Part shown: piece after piece, positions 51,274-63,036 of the stretch
Layout: each line of letters begins with the position of its first letter
Position numbering within the stretch: position 1 is the first letter of the stretch
Assembly (NCBI GenBank): GCA_000149265.1
Contig: CH003035.1
Span: 565,874 to 629,873 of the forward strand
DNA length: 64,000 bases
Direction of reading: 5' to 3'
From: Ciona savignyi
Lineage: Eukaryota > Chordata > Ascidiacea > Phlebobranchia > Cionidae
Position numbers and translations under genes: made by a program
Notes under the pieces: model-generated
Seen by the model: the letters and a program-made list of their open reading frames with translations, nothing else
What the model was told of the DNA's origin: nothing
Database searches by the model: none

Positions 51274-54200
51274 ATGTTGTGTATGATCAAACGCCATGTA
51301 CAAACGGTTGGTCTTGTTGTTATTGCTGGAATTGCCGTTTACAGTGCCATAGCAGAACTACGGCGACATATTCAAAAGAAAAAACTAAAAAAGAAAGCGA
51401 CAAAGAAAAAACTGCTTGAAGACTCAATAATAAAGGAAGAACTTTTAAACTTGGAGAAGGATGATGTAAGTAAAAAAATATTGGTATACAAGCATGCGTA
51501 ATCCATTACATCAATCTATACATCCATTTATATAAGCAAGCCGGACATTGTCAGGTTATCGCAGCTAGGATTGGACGGCTGCAACATTTTATCTTAGGAT
51601 ATGATTTTTACAGACATGTGGTGGCAAGGTCTTTGTCAACTACCTGTACATATGTTGTAGGTTAATTCAGATAAAGTATTAATTACAACAGAGCAGGAGG
51701 TGGTACATTTTATGTAAACGCGACTACCCACCAAAAGACCCGTTTACCTTGGCTACTTGGCATATCTTCATAAATTAATTTTTTGGGTATAATTTTGGTA
51801 TCTCGACTTTGTTTCTAAAGTATGTTTGATTGACGAAAGGAATCTTTACAACCAATGCAGCTTGTTCGCACTTTCTGTAATAAAGGTTTATGGCTGAGAA
51901 GTAATCTGCATAGTATAACACACTTGAAAGTTTTTATTCAGATAGATAATACAAACAGCAATGGAGAAAGTGGATTTAGCATAAACAAGTAGAATCACTG
52001 ACTTACAAAAGCTGCAACATAAAAAATGCACATTTTTGCCATCACGCACTGCTTAAGTTAAGCAGAAGGACTAAGTAATTGTATGATTGACAAGTCAACA
52101 TAGGATAAATTACAGCAGCTAGCTCAAATCCAAAAAATAATGCCTGCTTGTAAAAAATTATTTTCAAACATTCTCAGACAGGAAATCCCATTCGTACAGA
52201 ATTTCATTCTGTTAGCCTCAACAATAGAATTTTGTTTTAATTAACACCTTGAATTCAGCTCTTCTGTGAAACTACAGATATATGATATTACACATAACAA
52301 TAATGCGGGCTTTATGACCCATTTTAACTAATATAGTACAGATAAGATCAGATATTGTGGAAAGGTCCTGATTAATATGTTCAGTAATGTAGTAATAAAT
52401 AGGGTCATGCTTGACCATACAGATTAATGATGTTATTTAAAGGAGAAACGGAGTGACTGACAGAAAATCACTTCATGAAGGACAGAATCAACTTTTCCAT
52501 TTGAATTAATTCAAGTGTACAATACACTGGTCTTAAAGAATACTGATAATTTGGTAGAAAAGATGATTGCCACAAACAGCTTAGAACAATTTATTAGATG
52601 ACTAGATATCTCTTAAATTTAAAAAAAGATCTTATTTAATTGTAAAATGCAAAAACTTGGCTAATAAAAATACAAGAATCTTAGCCACTGGTGGCGAATA
52701 TTTACGTAGATGGATTTTTCATCTACGTTAATAAAAAAAAATAAAGAAAACTGTTGCAAAACATTTCCTGCTAACTAAACTTAACCTAAACTATCCACTG
52801 CTTATCCACATGCAGAAACCCACATTGTCATATATGTGTGTGTTTTCAAGTAACATCATATAATTAAAATGTTGCAACTTCAATAAAAGAGATTGGTAAG
52901 TTAGATTTTATAAAAAGAAAGCAGTAACTTTATGACCATGTTTGAACTATAAATGGCCTTACCCGTCAATATCCCCTGTATTCATTCTCCACATATTATC
53001 TTGTATTTTTATTATCTTTCTTTCTACAGGAAAAGGCTAGAAATGCAATTCTTGCAATGAATGCTTGTCAACTAATCCTAGCTGCACAGAGTGGAGATTT
53101 GGAGCCTATTCAAATACTCAAAGCTTTTATGCACAAGGTATCTTTGAAAAACTGTTGCATTGCTGTCAAACTAATATTTCTTATTATTGCAATTTATTAT
53201 TGATTTCAAAAGAATCTTTTTTAATAAACAACCCCTGTGGTTTAAAATATTTAGTCGATGCTGTCCTATACACTTAGTTCCCTGCATTACACTGTAGTAT
53301 TTATTAGTTACCTATCATGTTTTTCAGGCATGCTCAGTCACACAGAAGTTCAACTCCGTCAACTGCATTGTTCAAAGCGCAAGAAAATCAGCAGAAAAAC
53401 TTGGGCGAGTAAAAAACCCGACTGAGCTCAAGTTATACGGGCTCCCAGTGTCTGTTAAAGAGTGCTGTGACATTCAGGTTTTAAGTTGTTTTAATTACAT
53501 CAACAAATGCTAGCACTGTAGAGAAAATCGCTAGTTGGCCAGTCAGAAGGCTTCAAGTTTAAAAAAGTCATTTGGTGGTAGTGTGTGCGATCGGACTAGG
53601 CACTGCACAGGCATTGCTTTAATCACATGGGCTTGGCTTAATGGATTGACTGTACAAAAAATTGTAGGCCATTATTAACTATCAAATACAACACACTACG
53701 GTGCCAGCATTGAGTACTAAATAATAAAATAAGATTGGGCATCCAAACTGTGAAACCGATCATCTAATGCCAATTTTAAATGTCATTATACAGTTCTGAG
53801 TCTGTGTGCATGATTCATGTGTTATTGTCCACCTAGTTAGGTTATTTAAAGCCTGTTAAGATCAAAACCAGCTTGAGCAAGTCATTTGTTGAACATTACT
53901 TGAACCCGCTAGCTTAATGGGTTGAACAATTTCTTAACCATATATGCACTGCAATAGCTTAAGGTAACCCGACAGTGTGCATGAGGTAATAAGACATTTG
54001 TTCGTGTTATATAATACCCCCATTGTTTTCCATCTATGTACTCAAGTATCCTATTCTACAGTGTTATTGTTTTTTTCTAAGGGAATGGATAGCACTATAG
54101 GATTGGTGAATTTAATTGGGAAACCAGCATCAGAGGATTGTGTGTTGGTTAAAGTTTTAAAACATTGTGGAGCGATTCCTTTTGCAAAAACCAACTTGTC

Positions 54201-57200
54201 ACAAATCATGTTTTTGTAAGTAAACTACTTTTACTGCCTTTTGACTACTATTAGTCATTTTACAGACGTTTTTTTTAAGAAACCCTAGGTATTTTAAATA
54301 ATGTTTTATAAATTTTCTCCTGTTTTCTATTTTAATTTTTTTCAATTAATGGCACAAAACCATTTGGTTAAAGGCTAGTTTTGACCAAACAAGCTCTTGG
54401 GTGACGGTTCCCACAGTGTGAAACATGGTTTGGTAAAAACAACTTGACTCCCAATGCTAGGCCCAGGTCGTGATTCTTGCGTGTGCGCAAGCACAATTGA
54501 TCTTGGTTGTAAAGTTAAACAAACTAATTATAATGTTTTACTTGACTAAAAAGCAGTGCAGCGACACTTACTATCGATCCACCAGTCGCTCAATATAGGA
54601 GGCAACAATCAACGCATGTGTTAAAACATGCGAATAGGATAGGATAGGATAGGATATTCATGTTTATCCCCGTGAATGGGAAAACCTAGGGGGTTATCAC
54701 ACGGGAAATCGTCAGATCACCTCGCGCCCATTGTCGGGTTACCGGAGCTATTGCAGTGTGTTGTATATGATAGACACGTTCCTTCAATTTGATAGAACCC
54801 ATTAATCCGCTGGGATCAGGCAAAATGACACAACCGACTAGCTAGCTGCCAGTTTTGCACCTGCAACCTTTCGATTGAAAGGCGACGAAACCGCTAGACC
54901 ACCGGGCCGGACAATCACAGCTCTGTGTAGGCTTTATTGATATAGCTTGATTATGACTGTAATAATTCAGCAATAAATATTTTTGCCTGCCTTAATATAA
55001 ATTACAAAACCAACTAACCAGCTCAGAAGGGAAGAATCCAATATTTGGTGAAACAAGCAACCCGCACAATATTGATTTCACTCCTGGTGGTTCTTCTGCT
55101 GGCGAGGCATCTTTGATCGCGTCAGGAGGCTCCGTCCTCGGGTTCGGAACAGACACTGGAGGCAGTATACGGACTCCGTCACACATGAGTGGAATATGTG
55201 GCTTGAAACCAACGCTCAACCGAATAAGTAAACGTGGTCTTGAAGGTAAGAATTTAAAATTTAAGAAAACATGGTTTAAAATTTTAGAAAATAATTTAAA
55301 GTTTCTGTATGCCTATCACTTTAGACCAGGGGTTCTTAAACTGGGGCCCCCCCTTCTCAAGGGGGGCGCGAGCATGACAGTGACATATTTATGTGAAAGT
55401 GGATTTTCGGCCCTTGTGAGTATAAAGACAAAATGTCGTAACAAACTGGAATGCAAAGCAGATCTTCGACGTTCTAGTCTTCAACAAAGCCTCGAAATAA
55501 ACGACTAGTTTCCCAAAAACAGTTGCATCCTTCACACTAAGCAGGCTAATGGCAAATAAATTATTGTTCTATTTTTCGTAAATTTGATTTTTGAGTAGGT
55601 GAGGCGTGAGCATGAATCACAAATCTCAAGGGGAGCGTGACTGAAAAAGTTTGAGAACCACTGCTTTAGACCGAAATAACTAAACACTTTAGATATATTG
55701 CCGGGCGCTACGTGCATTACGACTTCAGTTGGGCCAATGGCGCGGGACGTTGAGACTTTGGTGCTTGCGATGCGAGCAATATTATGTCCTCTTATGTTCG
55801 ATCTTGATCATTCTGTCCCACGAATGCTGTTTGATGAACAGGTTTGGTGTGGTGTTTATATATTTCGTAATTCCATAACTGTCTGTATTTTATTATAGCT
55901 TGATGTGTTTATCTCTAAGCATATCATTAGTTTTCCTCTTATTGTATCTGTATTGTCCTAACTGCTACATGATGTTAAACCATTCTTATCGGGGAATATC
56001 TGTACCCGTTAACATAAACTTTCACGTTTTAACAATAACTTTATGCCTAACAGATGTATCAATGCACTAAACCACTCCGCATTGGTTATTACCTAGATGA
56101 CGGGTATAATGAGCCAGTTCCTGCTGTGAAAAGAGCTGTCCTCCTGGCTAAAACCGCGCTTGAGAAAGGCAGTCACATATTAGTACCATTTAAAGTTCCG
56201 AAGATTGAAAAGGCGATGGAATTATTATTTACAAGTGAGTAGCTTGTTTAGTGTCATGGAAACACAAGTAAGGAAAATCGACTGGCTTAGTTTTATTTTA
56301 GATCGCAGATATGCAAGTTCTATTCTACTTTAAATATTGCATGAAGTTTTGGTAATGATGGATTGGCATTATTCTCTCGGTAATCTCAGGTTACCAAGCG
56401 GACGCCGGTGAATTTAACTTTGGAAGATTAAAAAATGATTTGGTTGATGAACGTCTTAAAGAGTTGTATTCATTGTGGCAATACTCTGACATAAGAATTT
56501 GGCTATTAAGCCGTTTTAAGGTATGAGTTCATATTTTTTTATGTTTTTTTAGGTGTAGCTTAGAAAGAAATTTATTTATAGTGTAATATGCCTAACACTG
56601 CAACCCTGTCACATGTCTATACTTGCAATCAGTCGATGATATTGCAAATAACATTGTGTTCATCAGTCGCCACGACAAAGACAATCTGTTTTGTTGGCCA
56701 GGCGTGGCGACTGTTCAACGACTCGACTTTGGAAACTGAACCGGGATATTGAAGCATATGCTGCTGAGTATATTGGGGAGTGGAAAAGTTTAAATTTGGA
56801 TGTTATGATTTGCCCGGTTAACCCAATTGCTGCTTGTCGCAAAGGAGGCGTCAACTCGTCAGGTAAAGGGGGTGATTTTGCAAATTTTGTCTTTTTCCTT
56901 TTTAAAGTTTTTTATAAAAGATCCTGTTACATATTGCTATTTTTGCAATTTACACTGACCCTCCGGAAAGTTCTGTTACAAAGACTCACATAAAAAGTAT
57001 AAGATTCATTTAAATTATAGAGAGTATCGACCACGAGTTAGCCACCACTATTTTTAAAACCCATTTAAACCTACGCTATACTTTTCTGCTCAGACTAACG
57101 ATCGGGTTCCCTTGTTACCTAATCACTCTAAGTATATCTTATACTTAGTGTTTATATCTTATACTTAGTGTTTAAAAGAGTGTAGAAGTTTACTATCAAT

Positions 57201-58347
57201 TTGAGAGAAGTTCACTATCAATTTGGAAGAAGATCACTATCAATTTGAGAGAGGTTCACAATTAATTTGGGAGGTTTAAATGCGCATTTATCCACAGCTG
57301 TTGGTAACTACAACGGAATGTTTAACATGTTAAACTTTCCCGCTGGTAGTGTTCCTGTCACAAAGGTAAATCGGGATGATATTGCTCAGTTGGTTAACTA
57401 CACTGGTCACTATGGGGATGAGTGGGACATGCAGAACAAGAAGGTATGTCAACCGAATAGCTTGGTCGGTTACAGTTCTGTGGACAAATGGTTAAAGCAA
57501 TCGATACATATACAGATTACAATATAAAAAAACGGTCTTGTTGACGGGCCCATGGATGGTTCGAAACCTATAGCTCCAAAAAAAGCTTGTGAGTTAGTGC
57601 ATTGCCTTTAGCCGAAAGGGTAAACGTTTGAAACTGGTCGGTTGTGTCCTTGTGCAAAGCACTTTGCTCCAACCCAGTGGATTACTGTGTTGTACTCAAA
57701 AGTAAGGAATTTCTTTACCAATATCTTTCTGCAATAGCTTCGCTAACGAAACGGTGGGCTCGAGTTAATCTTACAAATATTATGTGATAATTTCCATTTG
57801 TTTTTTCATTTACGGAAATGAACATGGATATCCAATCCCATACAAAAAAACAGTTTCTATTTCGACCGACAAAATAGTATTTCGTTGCTGGTATCGTGTG
57901 GCAGTTTTACGAAGAATTTGCGAGCAGCACATGACCGACACACCACACATATTTTATACAAAAATATTTCACACGTCATTATAATTGAATATAACAATTA
58001 AGTTCAAACTTTACCCACAACCGAACCCCCAAATTACCATTCCATCTCTGACATCGCATTTTTCCTGTTATTTTTAAATAATAATGATGTTACCCTATAT
58101 TGCTTGAACTGTGTGTCACACATCAAATTCTTTCTGACAAGTCCTGTCGGGAGAGGGAACAACGAATTCCACAGCTCTCTGTATACTCACTTAAATTAAA
58201 TCTGTACTCCATTACCAGGCATCCATTGGCAGCCTTAATATGCCTGTTGGTGTGCAGTGTGTTGCCCCCACATGGAAAGATGAATTATGCTTGAAACTGA
58301 TGCACGAACTTGAAACTTTGTTGAAGAGCAAGGAATTAAACCAATGA
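51274..58347 (+). CDS. FAAH: Fatty-acid amide hydrolase 1
   Basis: Eleven exons: 51274-51465, 53030-53137, 53328-53477, 54082-54215, 55022-55245, 55693-55841, 56054-56234, 56390-56520, 56667-56862, 57298-57443 and 58219-58347. They encode 579 residues, the same length as human FAAH. An N-terminal membrane anchor (about residues 10-30) precedes a Lys-rich stretch. The amidase-signature Ser-Ser-Lys triad is intact: Lys144 in PVSVKECC, Ser219 in PGGSSAGE and the nucleophile Ser243 in TGGSIRTPS. The block GICGLKPTLNRISKRGLEG follows. FAAH hydrolyses anandamide and other fatty-acid amides at internal membranes. Intron 3 carries two decayed SINEs, intron 4 a fresh SINE, intron 5 a hAT element, intron 9 tandem repeats and intron 10 another SINE, so the gene has been enlarged by repeats without damage to the frame. 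Confidence 0.96.
53535..53740 (+). mobile_element. Decayed SINE
   Basis: Weak but ordered landmarks: tggccagtcagaaggcttca, gatcggactaggcactgcac, taatggattgac and caaatacaacacac. It lies in FAAH intron 3. Confidence 0.5.
53845..54055 (+). mobile_element. Decayed SINE
   Basis: Shows gagcaagtcatttgttgaac, cttaatgggttgaacaattt, gcaatagcttaaggtaaccc and a tail-like agtatcctattct. It lies in FAAH intron 3, immediately before exon 4. Confidence 0.65.
54631..54913 (-). mobile_element. tRNA-derived SINE
   Basis: The tail aataggataggataggatat, nearly intact body and head accgctagaccaccgggccg are present; small deletions remove cttgcccaagg-type sequence. It lies in FAAH intron 4. Confidence 0.92.
55327..55663 (+). 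mobile_element. hAT element carrying a transposase C-terminal remnant
   Basis: Flanked by identical CTTTAGAC (55319-55326, 55664-55671) with inverted ends CAGGGGTTCTTAAACTGGGG and, from the right, CAGTGGTTCTCAAACTTTTT. Inside, the plus-strand frame to 55508 includes YLCESGFSALVSIKTKCRNK and DLR, which matches the C-terminal hAT dimerisation region of ZBED5/SCAND3-type transposases. It is an internally deleted copy of an autonomous element, in FAAH intron 5. Confidence 0.88.
57133..57274 (+). repeat. Two short tandem arrays before a FAAH acceptor
   Basis: Two 20-bp units (tatatcttatacttagtgtt) at 57133-57172 are followed by four units of about 22 bp (tcactatcaatttgagagaa type) at 57184-57274. 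The array stops 23 bp before exon 10 of FAAH. Confidence 0.8.
57546..57840 (+). mobile_element. Decayed SINE
   Basis: Ordered landmarks: gagttagtgcattgccttta, actggtcggttgtgtccttg, gcaatagcttcgctaac and tttacggaaatgaacatgga. It lies in FAAH intron 10. Confidence 0.75.
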
Positions 58348-59379
58348 CCACTTAACCTGGTTGCCCACTTCTTATTCGGCAAGTAATGACTCGATAGTGG
58401 CTGGTTTTGATTCTTTTCGTAGGAGTCAGAAGCGCTACAAATGAGCTAACGGGACGGACATATTTAAAAGTCGTAGTACTATCCCATTGTAGGTTCTGAA
58501 ATCAATATCGAATTATAGATGTCGTAATAACCAATTAATAGACCACCATGACTCGACCCTAACTGACCAGTGCCCCTCATTTAGTCATGGTATTTAAACG
58601 AGTGTTTTGCTGAGGAACAATGGTGATGATTCTCCAATGTTTGTTTGGTTGAAAGGAGCATGTTCAAGGCTTGGCACCGGTGTTCTCGTTTAGCTGTAAA
58701 GTTTTGTAATAGTGGAACAGAGCTTTGTAAAATAAGTGTTGATTGTGCATCTGCTAGCTGTTTTGTTGGAAAAAAGTTTCTGATGTACGGAGGGGTACCG
58801 GCTCTTAATTAATAATTTAAAGACTTTCTGACAGCACTGTTTGTTTTTATATTGTTTTTTTTTCATATCCGTTTATTTCTTGTTCAGTAATTTATACAGT
58901 AAACAATTAACACATGAATGCAGCTAAAATACGACCGATCGTGAGCATTTATGATGATCTAGTCTAGATGTTTCTTTATCTGAATTGTGGCAAACTGCTT
59001 AACAGAATACCGCACAGTCAAAATTTCACAGCATCATTAAAAAAATTGTTAATTCGCATTAGGCAAGAAATGTTTAACTAATTGGAAATCTATTGGGTCT
59101 AATATTAGGCGTAAAATCAACCTGTTAGTTAGTTTAAGTAGACAGGATGAAACGGTCACTGGTTTGAGTGTGGTTGAGTTTCCGGAATTAACCGGATAAG
59201 ATGGAGATGGGTATTGCGGACACACATGCATTCGTTTCGAATAGCAGTTCTTTCTTTTGTGTTGGTTTTAAATGCCCAGGTGCTTTATACACATCGTAAA
59301 ATGTATTGTTTTTTTTTCGGTATTTAGTTTCTTACTTTATTATACATAACGTTTTTCTTTAAATTTTTAATAAAATACT
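58348..59379. other. Intergenic, nothing recognised
   Basis: Follows the FAAH stop. No exon is supported; the short reverse-strand frames look like chance. Confidence 0.4.
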
Positions 59380-60590
59380 CCATGTTAAAACGACCAGTAA
59401 AGAAAGTCGCCGCCAAAACAAGGTATTATTATGGGTCTCATTTGAAAAAAATTGACACATTGTTTTTGTCCGTTTTTTTTCGTCAAACGCTTGACAGGCA
59501 TGGCATGTCGTCCCGACATCTACCAAAAAAAATAATGGAATCGCAATCAAACTTTGTCATTTGTTAGACTACATGGTGTAGATATGTAGAAACCCACATT
59601 TTGTGTAATAAATCCAGGGGATTACCCCTGGGACGTTAAAAACTCAAATCGTTTTTTTTTTTCTAAAAAGTGTTTTTTTTAGCATAGCACTTAAACGGCT
59701 GCTCCAATTTTATTCAGATTTGGTAGAATGCTGGACTCTGAACCACTTCTGTGCGAATAAAAAGAAAGATAACATTTACTTAGTGTAATTTCCTTAAAAA
59801 CGAACATGTTTCTGAATCATGATTGTGACAGACATGGCATGTTGCCACGACATCCACCAAAGGGGGGAATGTAAGAGCAATGAAACTTGGTCATTTGTTA
59901 GACAACATGGTGTAAATATGTACAAACCCAAATTTTGGGTAATAACATTTTTGGGGATTCCCCTAAAACTTTAAAAGCAAAACGGCATTTTTTTCCAAAA
60001 AAATCTTTTGAGCATAGCGCTAAAACAGTTGCTCCAATTTTGATCAAATTTTGTGAATGTTAGTGCCGTAACCGCGGCTGTACCAATGAGAAAAATGAAA
60101 AAAATTACCTAGGGAAATACCCTTAAATGAAGATTTGTTCCTGAATCATGATTGTGACAAGCATGCCATGTCGCATCGATTTCTCCAAGGATCGAATTGA
60201 AAACTTTAAGAATTGTTAGATGATCTAGATATGGAAAACATACATTTTGGGTAATGATCCCAGGTAAAATTTCCTGTACAAACTAAATGGGAGAAGTATA
60301 TCGCTTAATTAAACGCGTGATTTAATATAACACAAGCGGTGGGATGTCCGTCCGTGAATCACTGTTGTTTAAAATATAACAAAAGTAACAAATTACTTTC
60401 GGAAATAGGCTACGCTAAAATAACAAATTGTTGTGTATTTACACTAAAATAACTTCAATCATGCTTCAATCAACAGACATGCCCTATCGTTCAAAAATTT
60501 CCAAGAACAAGTTTTGAAATTGAATTAAAACATCACAAATTGTTAGATGACATAGTCTAAAGATATTCTATAACAGAAGATTTAGAACTA
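59380..60590 (+). repeat. Decayed tandem repeat, unit about 330 bp
   Basis: The motif gacaggcatggcatgtcg recurs at about 59491, 59826, 60156 and (weakly) 60470. Each time the same series follows: catctaccaaa, atttgttaga...atggtgtagatatg, cccacattttg, agcatagcgct and gctccaattttgat. At least three units and part of a fourth are present, well diverged from each other. Confidence 0.85.
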
Positions 60591-60613
60591 AGAATTTCCC
60601 GCCCCTTGGTCTG

Positions 60614-60906
60614 TCCCGCCCGTTGGTCTAGCGGTTAAGTGCGTCGCCTTTCAATTGAAAGGTTGCAGGTGCGAAACTGGTCGCTAGCTAATCGGTTGTG
60701 TCCTTAGGCAAGGCACTTTACGGACATTGCCTGAACCCAGCGGATTATTGGGTTTTACCAAAATGAAGGAACGTGTCTATCATATACAACACATTGCAAT
60801 AGCTCCGGTAACCCGATGATGGGCGCCAGGGGATCTGACGATTGCCCGTGTGTAAACCTCCTTGGTTTTCCCATTCACGAGGAGATACATGAATATCCTA
60901 TCCTAA
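60614..60906 (+). mobile_element. tRNA-derived SINE, full length
   Basis: The head gcccgttggtctagcggttaa is the cleanest tRNA-like match in the window. The body is complete and the tail is atatcctatccta. Confidence 0.94.
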
Positions 60907-61326
60907 TCTAAGAATTAAAAAGAACGCGCGGATACTTTTGTTGGAAAGAGTATGTAACGAGCATTTAGAGAGCTTTTGAAATCAGGTTAAAAGTTTTATA
61001 ACCTATCTAAGAACTAGATGTGCTTTTTATGTGAATTAAAATAGGTAAATGTATCGGTCGCGTTAACCATTCGGCCACACGACCTTACGTTAAAATGTTT
61101 TTATTTTAACTTACAATATAAAAATACTTTTTCAAATAATTTGGATGTTCTCCAAAACTGTGTATTAAATATACTTTGGGGACACAACAAAAATGTATTA
61201 TGAATTAAATCGGAGCTAAGCCGTACCTAAACTTTGTATTTTACTTTAGCATAGCATATAATAATTGGGATCACTGCCTTAATTTACATTTTATTATGAC
61301 ATGCCGCAAGGTTGGTTTCAATTAAT
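60907..61326. other. Upstream of PHACTR gene, with a tRNA-like scrap
   Basis: The reverse complement of about 61053-61085 reads gtcgtgtggccgaatggtta, like the first third of a tRNA-Ser or tRNA-Leu. It does not continue as a tRNA. Otherwise only a putative promoter region. Confidence 0.4.
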
Positions 61327-63036
61327 ATGACCAGCATACCGCGATCGTATAGCGAATCTGCGGCAATAGACCGGGACGAACAAAGGGTCGAAAGGGACGA
61401 TACAAATAAAGGTATGGGCTATTAAATGGGGGAAAACTAAAAGGAGAGAAAGCGGGAAGGAGAGAAACTGCACGCTAAAAAATATATTAGGGCATTAGAG
61501 TTAGTTTTAAACATGGGGTAGGGTCAGTTCTAAGGTTAAGCTTAGTGTTTAGAAAGTGAAAGGTTAAAATGAATTTCAATAGTTTTGGTAAGCAGTTTCC
61601 CTCCTTCCCACTTTCCCTCCCTTTAGCGTCGCCCTGTTAAATTTTATTTATGCTTAACTCTCAAATAACACGAATAAAAATAATAGAGAAAGACAGGTGA
61701 TCCTTATTTTAATGATCTCGATGAGTTGCAAATTATGCATAGACTAAGGCATTTTTAAATTTTTTGGGAAGCAGATAATAACTGAACCAATCTAGGTAAA
61801 TTAAATTACATCGGTCTTGACCTAAGAGCTTACTGCCATTGTGTGTTGTGTTTTCTTAAAAGGATGTTGATATAATCAGAATAAATGGAATTCAATTATC
61901 CCAGTTATTATAGGCAGGCTATATCATTCAGTGTGGTAAACATAGAACATGCACATACAAGATGATCTTTTTGACATGGCTTAGATGCAAACAATCATTA
62001 TCTAAGGCGTCTTAATTTGCTGCTCACATTTAATAAAGTTAGAATATACACATGCCGTTAGCTATTTTGGTTTTTACAATAAAAAATGCACATTCAATTA
62101 TTTTTGGAAACCGATCTGTGGATATGCAATATTATAGCAACTTTCATTTTCCAACAGGGTAGAATAAAGCAGTCTTTTTTTTATTTAAATTAAAATACCT
62201 TTAGCTTTATATTTATTATCGAGATTTTAGTGATGTATTGTTTATAAAGTTGTTTTAAATTAGATCACCGGCACAGTGTACCTATGGAAGATGTAGTTGT
62301 TCCTGAGGAGGTAAAAGCACGCAAAGAAAAAGCACAGAGTAACTGGACAAACATATTCCGCCCTTGGAGATGGAAGAAGAAAAAGAGAAGTGAAAAGTTC
62401 AAGCAGACTGCAACATGTAAATGCTTTATATTTTAACATAAGTGTATGTTATATAAAAAATGGTGATATGAATTACATAACATATACCACACTGAAATTT
62501 TTATTACTCTGTGTGGTGGTATGATAACCCTAAAAAAATGCCAAAATCTGGTTTATACTAGATATGTTTTAACCCTCATTATGTTTTGTATTTTGTCCTG
62601 TCAATCATGTTATTTGGGAGGCATTGGTTGTTAACGCATGACATTGCCAAACAAAATAAGTTCTTATTTTTAAACCGAAAAAATTTGGATTGAACAGGCC
62701 AGTTCAGTGCACAACTTTATTGGTCTCTAATACAATTTTCTTCGGCCAACATTCCTGGTGATTATGTGTTACCTTGGGCAAGCTTCTGCTTATATAAAGC
62801 TTTATTGATTTTCTTCATAATTCCGAGCACAAAGGTCCCATTATATTTACCCTACTGTTTTTAACAAGGGGCACCTCTGTTTATAAATATTTCATTGTCC
62901 ATATTTTGTAGTGTTATTAATGTTGTAATATGGTTTAATAATTGTACTGCAGCGCTTGAGAGAAAGATATCGGTTCGTAGCAGTCGGGATGATCTTGTGA
63001 AAAGAGGTTTGCTTCCTGACCCTAATGGGGCTCCAG
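61327..63036 (+). CDS. PHACTR: Phosphatase and actin regulator (PHACTR) family, 5' part
   Basis: Three exons, 61327-61411, 62264-62416 and 62953-63036, join in phase to about 107 residues and continue past the window (the last ends in a GTAAGC donor). After a polar leader comes the basic block FRPWRWKKKKRSEKFKQT, then the first RPEL motif: LERKISVRSSRDDLVKRGLL. Both are diagnostic of PHACTR1-4, whose RPEL motifs bind G-actin and whose C-terminus binds protein phosphatase 1. The basic block overlaps a known nuclear import signal in the family. The ATG at 61327 was chosen because its exon ends in the phase needed by the next one, though an upstream exon cannot be excluded. Which paralogue it matches cannot be told. 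A MITE sits in intron 1. Confidence 0.88.
61428..61636. mobile_element. MITE copy (ggttag-core family)
   Basis: Inverted ends aactaaaaggagagaaagcg and, from the right, cgctaaagggagggaaagtg surround the family core (attagagttagtttt, agtgtttag). Possible TTAAAT duplication at 61422-61427 and 61637-61642. It lies in intron 1 of the PHACTR gene. Confidence 0.75.

Noticed and set aside
61053..61085. tRNA-Ser/Leu-like start on the minus strand
   Set aside because: Only the acceptor-side and D-arm part match. No anticodon arm, T arm or B box follows, so it is at most a fragment.
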